From: Prochlorococcus sp. AG-455-E15
GTDB lineage: Bacteria; Cyanobacteriota; Cyanobacteriia; PCC-6307; Cyanobiaceae
Assembly (NCBI GenBank): GCA_003212115.1
Contig: QCQS01000003.1
Location: 1-31,943 of the forward strand
DNA length: 31,943 nucleotides
Reading direction: 5' to 3'
The position numbers and the translations under genes are program-made. Positions 1 to 6,695 of the stretch are shown piece after piece. The first letter of the stretch is position 1. Each line of letters opens with the position of its first letter. Under the pieces are notes generated by a model. The model saw only the letters and a program-made list of their open reading frames with translations. It searched no databases and was not told where the DNA came from.

Positions 1-209
1 CCACTTGCATTAATTTCTTCAATAGCCATTATTTCAGTATCAACTAATGTTTTTTCTGAAATAGCCATTGTTCCAGATAAAGAATGCAAAATTCCAACTG
101 TTACGCTGTCATCGAAACTTCCGGATGTTCCACCTCCGCCACATGAAGTTGCAGTGACAGCAAGTGAGGCAGTAGCTAATCCTGCCAAAATTCGCCTTGA
201 AATTCTCAT
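1..209 (-). CDS. urtA: Urea ABC transporter substrate-binding lipoprotein UrtA (5' part only)
   Basis: Only the first 69 codons are present; the gene runs off the left edge of the window. The protein starts MRISRRILAG and has a short hydrophobic stretch followed by a lipobox-like TATSC at residues 19-23. It is therefore probably a lipid-anchored periplasmic protein; the paired arginines (SRR) leave open export by the Tat route. After a Gly/Ser linker it reads VTVGILHSLSGTMAISE, the typical start of the mature branched-chain-amino-acid/urea/amide receptor family, and the downstream part resembles UrtA. The family binds urea and delivers it to the UrtBCDE permease. Its position next to a complete urease cluster supports urea over other amide ligands. 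A one-mismatch NtcA-like site lies upstream. Identity as UrtA is recognition plus context; the ligand-binding domain is outside the window. Confidence 0.85.
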   Translation of the reverse strand, partial: MRISRRILAGLATASLAVTATSCGGGGTSGSFDDSVTVGILHSLSGTMAISEKTLVDTEIMAIEEINAS

Positions 210-285
210 GAATTCGTTTAAATTAGGTAATTGACCCTCATTAAGGGGATAAGTTAAAAGTTATTAATGTGTGGGGATTAGTTTT

Positions 286-299
286 GTATCAGTCGTAAC
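286..299 (-). promoter_or_regulatory. Candidate NtcA-binding site upstream of urtA
   Basis: Read on the minus strand this is GTT-N8-TAC, one base off the NtcA consensus GTA-N8-TAC. It is followed 19 bases downstream by TAATAA, a possible -10 element, and the urtA start lies about 75 bases away. NtcA activation of urea transport genes is established for cyanobacteria. The site itself is inference, because such short patterns also arise by chance in AT-rich DNA. Confidence 0.4.
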
Positions 300-316
300 T
301 TTTTGTTGAATCCAAT

Positions 317-343
317 ATATAAAAAATAATTATTTTTTTATAT
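317..343. terminator. A/T-only dyad overlapping the end of ureG
   Basis: An inverted repeat of A and T only, centred near 329/330, has a nine-base-pair core (321-329 against 330-338) and four further pairs beyond one bulged base. Its T-rich arm could act as the U-run of a terminator for the ureEFG transcript, and it contains the ureG stop codon. No G or C is in the stem, so stability would be low and the call is tentative. Confidence 0.25.
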
Positions 344-949
344 TCGATTGTTGGGTATATGTGATTCTAAAAAATGAGTTATTTCTTCAACTCCCATGCC
401 GCTACTTAGGTTGGTAAAAAACCAAGGTTTCCCTTTTCTCATGAATTCAGTATCACTTTTCATTATATTTAAATCTGCACCAACCATATCTGCTAAGTCA
501 ATTTTGTTTATTAATAATAAATCTGACCTTGTTATCCCTGGCCCCCCTTTTCTAGGGATTTTGTCTCCGGCAGATACATCAATAACATATATTGATAAAT
601 CTACAAGTTCAGGACTAAAACTAGATGCTAAATTATCACCTCCACTTTCTACGAAAACAAAATCTAATGGATCAAATTTATTTTCTAAATCTAAAACTGC
701 ATTTTTATTTAAGGAACAATCCTCTCTTATCGCCGTATGAGGACAACCTCCTGTTTCTACACCAATAATCCTTCCTTCATCTAAAACTTTTTTGTTTATT
801 AAAAAGTTAGCATCTTCTTTGGTGTAAATATCGTTGGTGACAACGGCTACTTCATAATTTTTTTTCAAGCTTAAACATAGATTCTCTACTAAGGCTGTTT
901 TCCCTGAACCTACAGGCCCAGCAACTCCTACTCTCAATTTGCTGCTCAT
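338..949 (-). CDS. ureG: Urease accessory GTPase UreG
   Basis: A 203-residue SIMIBI-class GTPase that drives nickel delivery into apo-urease together with UreD and UreF and receives nickel from UreE. The P-loop GPVGSGKT is at residues 11-18. The metal-binding Cys-Pro-His motif is present in VETGGCPHTAIRED. Switch-region VESGGDNL and the guanine-specificity motif NKID (LLLINKIDLADMVG) are intact. Length matches the family. It lies last in ureE-ureF-ureG, three bases after ureF. Every diagnostic motif is conserved, so the assignment is secure. Confidence 0.97.
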   Translation of the reverse strand: MSSKLRVGVAGPVGSGKTALVENLCLSLKKNYEVAVVTNDIYTKEDANFLINKKVLDEGRIIGVETGGCPHTAIREDCSLNKNAVLDLENKFDPLDFVFVESGGDNLASSFSPELVDLSIYVIDVSAGDKIPRKGGPGITRSDLLLINKIDLADMVGADLNIMKSDTEFMRKGKPWFFTNLSSGMGVEEITHFLESHIPNNRI

Positions 950-952
950 AAA

Positions 953-1639
953 TTAATTTCTAAAAAGTTTTGTATAGAGGTCATTATGATTTTGTTGTGC
1001 CATAGCTAAACCTACATTGCCAAAATAAATGTCATCAATTTCTTTGTCCATAATTTCTTTAGAAACTTTTGAAATTATTGCTAATAAATCTCTCTGAATT
1101 AGTTGTGCTTTTGTTGACCCAATAGGAATAATCCTCAATGCTGCACTAAGTTGGTTCGCACTCCATGCGTAGAGAAAATTCTCAACCATTTCTAACTTCG
1201 AAATCTCAAAACAATAACAAGCCCAGCTCCAAGCTAAAGGCCAGGAGTTTTTTTTACTTTTTTTATACACATATTCAAATCCAAATTCTTTGTTTAGATC
1301 AAAGAGAGATTTTGCCATTTGAGTTTGTTGTTCTCTCATTTCGACAGAGTCTTTTGATGAGAGGATCCATTTGTCCAAACTCAATAGCTTTTGCAAATTA
1401 CTTTCTGTATTTTTGCCGTCGTTTAATTCATTAAAAATATCAAAAAAATCTAATAGTATTTTTGCATCTAGTCTAATTTGGCCAATCTTTAGTTCACTTA
1501 TGATTAATTCTTTTACCGAATTGGAGTCTTTTAAATCTTTTGTATTTAGGTAACTCTCCAATCCCTCCGAATAACAAAATCCTCCAACTGGTAAGTTAGG
1601 ACTTATTAATAAATATTTTAATAAGTTACTTTTACTCAT
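953..1639 (-). CDS. ureF: Urease accessory protein UreF
   Basis: An all-helical urease maturation factor of 228 residues from the chosen start. With UreD and UreG it forms the complex that guides nickel and CO2 to the active-site lysine. The N-terminal LLISPNLPVGGFCYSEGLE and the later AWSANQLSAALRIIPIGSTKAQ are hallmark UreF segments. A GTG lies four codons upstream (1651), but the Shine-Dalgarno-like AGAGGTG overlaps it and is well placed for the ATG at 1639, so the ATG is preferred. With that start the gene overlaps the end of ureE by eight bases, which suggests translational coupling. Confidence 0.95.
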   Translation of the reverse strand: MSKSNLLKYLLISPNLPVGGFCYSEGLESYLNTKDLKDSNSVKELIISELKIGQIRLDAKILLDFFDIFNELNDGKNTESNLQKLLSLDKWILSSKDSVEMREQQTQMAKSLFDLNKEFGFEYVYKKSKKNSWPLAWSWACYCFEISKLEMVENFLYAWSANQLSAALRIIPIGSTKAQLIQRDLLAIISKVSKEIMDKEIDDIYFGNVGLAMAQQNHNDLYTKLFRN

Positions 1640-2081
1640 GACTATGAGCACCTCTTTCCGGGAAAAATTTTTTTTGAGTATTTAAGATATCAACATTAAA
1701 ATTTTTAAGCATATTTTCAATTACATAATCATTTCTTGTTAAAAGAATGTCTTCTTCAATTCCTACTTCTACATGTCTATTTCCTAGATGATAAGCGGTT
1801 TTAATAAGTTCAATTTTGGAATTTGAACTTATTTCAAGTAGATTTTCTGTTTTGGCAATTATCTCTACATAAAAATTGGACTCATTAGTTGAAAGAATAT
1901 CTCCATCCTTTAATTTGCCCTCTCTAGGTAATTGTAAAATTATTTCTTGATCACAATCGGTTAATCTTTTACCTCGTAAGATTTTTCTTTCATCTGAACT
2001 TAGGGTAAGTTTTAAAAATGAACCTAATCGAGGTTTTTCTTTAATCCAATCAGTTACAACTATTTGTTTATTCATTCTCAT
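1632..2081 (-). CDS. ureE: Urease accessory nickel chaperone UreE
   Basis: A 149-residue nickel metallochaperone that supplies Ni2+ to UreG/urease. The N-terminal peptide-binding domain (residues about 1-75, containing RGKRLTDCDQEIILQLPR) is followed by the metal-binding domain with TAYHLGNRHVEVGI, whose His corresponds to the conserved interface nickel ligand. The C-terminus ends GAHSHE, a very short version of the His-rich tail found in some UreE proteins. The gene opens the minus-strand ureEFG operon and is divergent from ureD with a 48-base gap. Two ATGs lie two codons apart at the start; the first is used here. Confidence 0.95.
   Translation of the reverse strand: MRMNKQIVVTDWIKEKPRLGSFLKLTLSSDERKILRGKRLTDCDQEIILQLPREGKLKDGDILSTNESNFYVEIIAKTENLLEISSNSKIELIKTAYHLGNRHVEVGIEEDILLTRNDYVIENMLKNFNVDILNTQKKFFPERGAHSHE
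1649..1655 (-). promoter_or_regulatory. Ribosome binding site deciding the ureF start
   Basis: The minus strand reads AGAGGTG, inside the ureE coding region, nine bases before the ATG at 1639. It overlaps the alternative GTG start at 1651, which therefore has no site of its own. Clear sites like this are uncommon in the window. Confidence 0.5.
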
Positions 2082-2096
2082 AATTAAAATTTTTGG

Positions 2097-2113
2097 TTAC
2101 TTTAACTTAGTAA
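2097..2113. promoter_or_regulatory. Small dyad in the ureE-ureD divergent promoter region
   Basis: TTACT-N7-AGTAA is a perfect 5-bp inverted repeat in the 48-base space from which ureEFG and ureDABC must both be transcribed. It does not match GTA-N8-TAC. It could be an operator or chance in AT-rich DNA. Confidence 0.25.
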
Positions 2114-2129
2114 TTAAAGAAAACAATTT

Positions 2130-3032
2130 ATGATTAAAACTTCTTGGGAAGGTAATTGTTTCTTAAATTTTTTCAATAATAAAACAAGTTTAGGAGATGT
2201 TGATAAAACAATCTTTAAATCTAAATCTACTTCTCCTTATAAGTTATTAAAGTCTACTCATGATAAGGAGGGCAGATGTATTTTACCTGTTCTGCATACA
2301 GCAGGGGGATTGGTTGGAGGCGATTTACTTGAGTTTGAGGTAAATCTTGAAAAAAACTCTAAAGTATTGTTGACTACTTCTTCAGCTCAGAAAGTATATG
2401 GATCAGTGGGGATATCTAAAATTAATCCAAAAGGAACTTTTTCAAAGCAAAAAAATCTAATAAAGATTCTTGACAATTCTCATTTGGAATATCTCCCCCA
2501 AGAAACAATTATCTTTGCTAATGGTTTATATGATCAAAGGTTTAAAGTATCTATTTCTGAAACTTCTAGTTTTTTATTTACTGATTTAATAAGACTTGGA
2601 AGATCTTCTTCGGGAGAATCAATTGAAAATGGAGTATTTAGATCTAAATTGGAAATTATGAGAAGTAATGATTTATATGATGATTGGGAATACGTTGATC
2701 AAATTGAATTGTCTAAGGGAAGTTATATTGCCAAGTCAGGTATGGATTACATGCCTGTTTTTGGATCTTTAATTTGGATTTGCGAGAAAGATTTTTCCAA
2801 GTCAAAAATAAATAATCTAGTGGAAAATATAAAAAAGACTTTCAATGAAACTGATAATAATTTATCTATTGGAATCCTTGAAAATGGAATCTCCGTAAGA
2901 TTCCTTGGGAGTTCTTCTCAAGAAGCTAGGAAATGTTTTTTTTGTATTTGGAAACAAATTAGGTCTGTTTGTGGATTTTGTGAGCCAAAATATCAAGGTG
3001 TATGGCCTTTACAAGATTCTATGAATTATTAA
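2130..3032 (+). CDS. ureD: Urease accessory protein UreD (UreH)
   Basis: A 300-residue scaffold protein that binds apo-urease and recruits UreF and UreG during nickel insertion. Family hallmarks are LPVLHTAGGLVGGDLLEFEV (residues about 51-70), the TTSSAQKVYGS segment, LEYLPQETIIF and FTDLIRLGR. Length is in the usual range. The gene is first on the plus strand of the urease cluster and is divergent from ureE. A 50-base gap separates it from ureA and contains only a weak 4-bp hairpin before six T residues, so read-through into ureABC is expected. Confidence 0.95.
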   Translation: MIKTSWEGNCFLNFFNNKTSLGDVDKTIFKSKSTSPYKLLKSTHDKEGRCILPVLHTAGGLVGGDLLEFEVNLEKNSKVLLTTSSAQKVYGSVGISKINPKGTFSKQKNLIKILDNSHLEYLPQETIIFANGLYDQRFKVSISETSSFLFTDLIRLGRSSSGESIENGVFRSKLEIMRSNDLYDDWEYVDQIELSKGSYIAKSGMDYMPVFGSLIWICEKDFSKSKINNLVENIKKTFNETDNNLSIGILENGISVRFLGSSSQEARKCFFCIWKQIRSVCGFCEPKYQGVWPLQDSMNY

Positions 3033-3082
3033 TTATGTTCAGAAAGAACCTTTTTTAATAATTTATAGATTAATTTTTTATT

Positions 3083-3385
3083 ATGCATCTTTCACCTCAA
3101 GAAAAGGATAAATTATTGATTTTTTCTGCTGCGCTCTTAGCTGAAAGAAGGCTTAGTCGAGGCCTTAAGCTTAATTATCCTGAAACAATTGCCTTTTTGA
3201 GTTTTCAAGTTCTTGAAGGAGCTCGAGATGGAAAAAGTGTAACCCAATTAATGTCAGAGGGAACTACCTGGCTTTCAAAATCACAAGTTATGGATGGCAT
3301 TCCAGAAATGGTTGATGAAGTCCAAATAGAAGCAGTTTTCCCTGATGGGACAAAGTTAGTTACTATTCACAATCCGATTAATTAG
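3083..3385 (+). CDS. ureA: Urease gamma subunit
   Basis: A 100-residue structural subunit of cytoplasmic urease, which hydrolyses urea to ammonia and carbamate. It begins MHLSPQEKDKLLIF and contains RRLSRGLKLNYPETIAF and MVDEVQIEAVFPDGTKLV, all characteristic of UreA. Length equals the bacterial norm. It is followed two bases later by ureB, the usual order for separate gamma, beta and alpha subunits, as opposed to the fused form of Helicobacter. Confidence 0.98.
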   Translation: MHLSPQEKDKLLIFSAALLAERRLSRGLKLNYPETIAFLSFQVLEGARDGKSVTQLMSEGTTWLSKSQVMDGIPEMVDEVQIEAVFPDGTKLVTIHNPIN

Positions 3386-3387
3386 TT

Positions 3388-3708
3388 ATGAGTAATTTAA
3401 TCCCTGGCGAAATAATTCCTGAACAAGGTGAAATTGAATTAAATCTTGGCAAAGAGGTTAAAACAGTAAAAGTTTCTAATTCAGGAGATAGACCTGTACA
3501 AATTGGATCTCATTATCATTTTTTTGAAGCTAATAAGGCTTTAATTTTTGATCGAAAAGCAACACTTGGTATGCGTCTTGACATTCCTGCAGGAACAGCC
3601 ATTAGATTTGAACCCGGAGATACAACTGATGTCAAATTAGTTTCGTTTACAGGTTTAAGAATTGCATATGGTTTTAATTCATTGGTTAACGGTCCTCTAG
3701 ATTTTTAA
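3388..3708 (+). CDS. ureB: Urease beta subunit
   Basis: A 106-residue structural subunit of urease. It starts near IPGEIIPEQGEIELN and contains the family signature DRPVQIGSHYHFFEANKAL followed by IPAGTAIRFEPGDTTDVKLV. Length and sequence are typical. It sits two bases after ureA and four before ureC, so the three structural genes are almost certainly co-transcribed and coupled. Confidence 0.98.
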   Translation: MSNLIPGEIIPEQGEIELNLGKEVKTVKVSNSGDRPVQIGSHYHFFEANKALIFDRKATLGMRLDIPAGTAIRFEPGDTTDVKLVSFTGLRIAYGFNSLVNGPLDF

Positions 3709-3712
3709 AATT

Positions 3713-5422
3713 ATGTCCTATAAAATTGACAGAAATACTTATGCGCAAACTTACGGCCCCACTACCGGAGATAGAGTAAGACTTGCTGATACCGAACTTT
3801 TTATAGAAGTAGAAAAGGATTTAACTACATACGGAGATGAAGTTAAATTCGGTGGGGGTAAAGTTATTCGAGATGGGATGGGGCAGTCTCAAGTAAGAAG
3901 AGCTGATGGGGCTGTAGATACCGTAATAACTAATGCTTTGATCGTAGATTGGTGGGGAATAATTAAGGCTGATGTGGGTATAAAAGATGGAGTGATTTCT
4001 CAAATTGGTAAGGCTGGTAATCCTGATATTCAGGATAATGTTGATATTATTATTGGTGCATCAACAGAAGTAGTAGCTGGTGAGGGGCATATTCTTACTG
4101 CAGGTTCAATAGATACCCATATTCACTTTATATGTCCCCAACAAATTGAAACAGCATTAGCCTCTGGAATTACAACCATGTTGGGAGGAGGAACTGGACC
4201 TGCAACTGGCACTAATGCCACTACTTGTACTCCGGGTTCTTTTCATATTTCAAGAATGCTTCAATCTGCTGAAGCTTTTCCCATGAATTTAGGTTTTTTT
4301 GGAAAAGGAAACTCAACAAACGAGATTAATCTTATTGACCAGGTTGAAGCTGGTGCATGTGGATTGAAGCTTCATGAGGATTGGGGAACGACTCCCTCAA
4401 CAATAAATTCTTGTCTTAATGTTGCAGATAAGTTTGACGTACAAGTATGTATTCATACTGATACTTTAAATGAGGCAGGCTTTGTTGAAGATACCATTAA
4501 CGCTATTTCAGGAAGGACTATTCATACTTTTCATACCGAGGGAGCAGGTGGAGGTCATGCTCCAGATATAATTAAAATTTGTGGAGAAAAAAATGTTCTT
4601 CCAAGTAGTACTAATCCAACAAGACCTTATACGATTAATACATTAGAAGAACATCTTGACATGCTAATGGTTTGTCATCATTTAGATTCTAAAATACCAG
4701 AAGATATTGCATTTGCTGAATCAAGGATTAGAAGAGAGACTATTGCGGCAGAGGACATCCTTCATGATATGGGTGCCTTCTCAATTATCGCTAGTGACTC
4801 GCAAGCCATGGGAAGAGTTGGTGAAGTAATAACAAGAACTTTTCAAACTGCTCATAAAATGAAAGTCCAAAGGGGGCCGCTATCGCAGGATTCTGATAGA
4901 AACGATAATTACAGAGTAAAGCGATATATCTCTAAAGTCACAATTAATCCTGCAATAGCTCATGGTATTAATAAATATGTTGGATCTATAGAAAAGGGAA
5001 AAATTGCTGACTTAGTGTTGTGGAAACCTTCATTTTTTGCGGTAAAGCCTGAATTAGTTGTTAAAGGAGGATCTATCGTTTGGTCCCAAATGGGTGATGC
5101 AAATGCTTCAATTCCTACTCCAGGTCCTGTACATGGTCGACCTATGTTTGCAAGTTTCGGCCAATCTCTAATTAAGAGTTCTTTTACCTTTTTAAGTAAA
5201 GATTCAATTGATCAAAATATTCCAAATAAATTAGGTTTACAAAAGAAATGTATTGCCGTAGAAAATACCAGAAATATCAATAAATCACACTTAAAACTTA
5301 ATAGTAAACTACCAAATATTTCAGTTAACCCTCAAACTTATGAAGTTTTTTCTGATGGGGAACTTCTTACATGTGAACCTCTTGATGAAGTTCCAATGAC
5401 TCAGAGGTATTTTTTGCTTTAG
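3713..5422 (+). CDS. ureC: Urease alpha (catalytic) subunit
   Basis: The 569-residue catalytic subunit with the di-nickel amidohydrolase TIM barrel. All expected ligands are in place: His136 and His138 (DTHIHF), the carbamylated Lys219 (GLKLHEDW), His248 (CIHTD), His274 (HTFHTEG), the mobile-flap Cys-His pair (VCHHLD, near 321-322) and the Asp in ASDSQAMGR (near 362). The spacing is a constant two residues longer than in the Klebsiella enzyme. No truncation is seen, so the enzyme should be active given nickel. The 3' end overlaps the convergent gene at 5419 by four bases. Confidence 0.99.
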   Translation: MSYKIDRNTYAQTYGPTTGDRVRLADTELFIEVEKDLTTYGDEVKFGGGKVIRDGMGQSQVRRADGAVDTVITNALIVDWWGIIKADVGIKDGVISQIGKAGNPDIQDNVDIIIGASTEVVAGEGHILTAGSIDTHIHFICPQQIETALASGITTMLGGGTGPATGTNATTCTPGSFHISRMLQSAEAFPMNLGFFGKGNSTNEINLIDQVEAGACGLKLHEDWGTTPSTINSCLNVADKFDVQVCIHTDTLNEAGFVEDTINAISGRTIHTFHTEGAGGGHAPDIIKICGEKNVLPSSTNPTRPYTINTLEEHLDMLMVCHHLDSKIPEDIAFAESRIRRETIAAEDILHDMGAFSIIASDSQAMGRVGEVITRTFQTAHKMKVQRGPLSQDSDRNDNYRVKRYISKVTINPAIAHGINKYVGSIEKGKIADLVLWKPSFFAVKPELVVKGGSIVWSQMGDANASIPTPGPVHGRPMFASFGQSLIKSSFTFLSKDSIDQNIPNKLGLQKKCIAVENTRNINKSHLKLNSKLPNISVNPQTYEVFSDGELLTCEPLDEVPMTQRYFLL

Positions 5423-6645
5423 AAGTTTTTAATTAATTCTTTTGTACTTGTCTTTATATCTTTTGACCCAGCAATAGCTAAATCTTCTTGCAGTTTGTTC
5501 TCACAAGAAAGAACTCTTGACCAACTTGGTAATTGCTGTGTAGTAGGGCATGCCAGATAATCTTCTGTAGCAGGTCTTAATAGTTTCGCAAACTTTTGAA
5601 CTGATAATTCTTCTTCGTGTCTATCGTATGGAAGTTGATTCACTGCTGAATCTAATCCAAATTGTTTTACACGATCTTCTCCAACTCTTTTGTAGAGAAC
5701 TTCTAAAGTAGCTAATTGAGTGCTAGTTAAAGTTTCTGCTTGATGCTCCATGAGACCTCTTAAAACACTTGAAAGTATTTCTGTACACATTTTTTGCAAT
5801 CCTTCTTTTGAGGAATCCCCAATATTCTTATGTTTATGATCAAATAAACCTAAGTCAACTTGGGCTATTTTGGAGGTTCTTACGTTTCTATAAACCTCTG
5901 ATAATAAACCTATCTCTAACCCCCAGTCACAAGGTATTCTTAAATTCATCGCAAGGTCTTTAGTAAAAGCAAACTCACCTGCTAATGGATATCTAAATGA
6001 TTGAAGATATTGTAAAAACGGACCCTTACCAACTAACTGCTCAAGACTCGCTAATAAAGGACCCACGAATAATCTTGTTGCTCTACCTTGCAATTGATTT
6101 GTTTCTAAGGATAACCTGCTGTAAAAGGCCTTTACATATGATATTCCATATGATTCGTCTAGAAGCGGAAGTATCATTCTTGAAGGATATAAGGGACTAA
6201 AAGTTCTTATATCAGCATCAAAAAGAGCAACAACTTCTGATTTTCTAGTCGCAACTCCTATGCCTTGCCATACAGCCCATCCTTTACCAGGAGTTCCTAA
6301 AAGTTCTAAGCCATTTTTTTCTTGGCTTTTTAACAACTTTATTACAGAGGGAGAGTTAGTCCATTGAACGTGAACTGGGAATGGCATTGAGTCGAAAAAT
6401 GATTTTGCTGCTTTAACTTGCTCAACAGTTTTTGCAGAAAGAGCAATAACTAATTCATTTAAGCCTGTAAGGTTTTTTAAAACTTCTCTTATATCTTTTA
6501 ATGCAGGACGCTCAAACTCTTCATATAAGCAAGGTATTAAAATGCTTGTTGATCTTTTCTTAAGACTTTTGTTTAATTCTTTAAGTAAATTTCTTGTAAC
6601 TCCATATTCATGTATTGTTGTGATTAACCCTTGTTGAAAGTCCAT
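5419..6645 (-). CDS. gpgS: Glucosyl-3-phosphoglycerate synthase (GT81)
   Basis: A 408-residue GT-A fold glycosyltransferase that joins glucose from a nucleotide sugar to D-3-phosphoglycerate, giving glucosyl-3-phosphoglycerate. The nucleotide-sugar region starts with STSILIPCLYEEFERPAL, continues to GTPGKGWAVWQG near residues 117-128 and reaches the metal-binding DAD at 143-145 (VALFDADIRTF). This is the pattern of the GpgS/MpgS-like GT81 family. Context is decisive: a HAD-IIB sugar-phosphoglycerate phosphatase, a GH13 phosphorylase and a glycerate kinase follow on the other strand. GGA is a known compatible solute of marine cyanobacteria and is linked to nitrogen limitation. A mannosyl donor or other acceptor cannot be excluded from sequence alone. 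Confidence 0.87.
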   Translation of the reverse strand: MDFQQGLITTIHEYGVTRNLLKELNKSLKKRSTSILIPCLYEEFERPALKDIREVLKNLTGLNELVIALSAKTVEQVKAAKSFFDSMPFPVHVQWTNSPSVIKLLKSQEKNGLELLGTPGKGWAVWQGIGVATRKSEVVALFDADIRTFSPLYPSRMILPLLDESYGISYVKAFYSRLSLETNQLQGRATRLFVGPLLASLEQLVGKGPFLQYLQSFRYPLAGEFAFTKDLAMNLRIPCDWGLEIGLLSEVYRNVRTSKIAQVDLGLFDHKHKNIGDSSKEGLQKMCTEILSSVLRGLMEHQAETLTSTQLATLEVLYKRVGEDRVKQFGLDSAVNQLPYDRHEEELSVQKFAKLLRPATEDYLACPTTQQLPSWSRVLSCENKLQEDLAIAGSKDIKTSTKELIKNF

Positions 6646-6667
6646 TTTCTAATTGATGTGCAGAATG

Positions 6668-6677
6668 GTATTAATAC
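6668..6677. promoter_or_regulatory. Palindrome in the gpgS / phosphorylase divergent promoter gap
   Basis: GTATTAATAC is a perfect 10-bp palindrome inside the 50-base divergent gap (6646-6695). Its half-sites are GTA and TAC, but the spacing is four rather than the eight bases NtcA requires. It could be an operator for joint control of GGA synthesis and breakdown, or chance. Confidence 0.25.
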
Positions 6678-6695
6678 TTCGATGATTTTTTCAAA

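Noticed and set aside
396..740. Open frame on the plus strand opposite ureG
   Set aside because: It lies wholly within the well-supported ureG gene, is low in complexity and resembles no family.
3037..3056. Hairpin GTTC-AGAAA-GAAC followed by six T between ureD and ureA
   Set aside because: Only four base pairs, so too weak to call a terminator; ureD and ureABC are expected to be co-transcribed.
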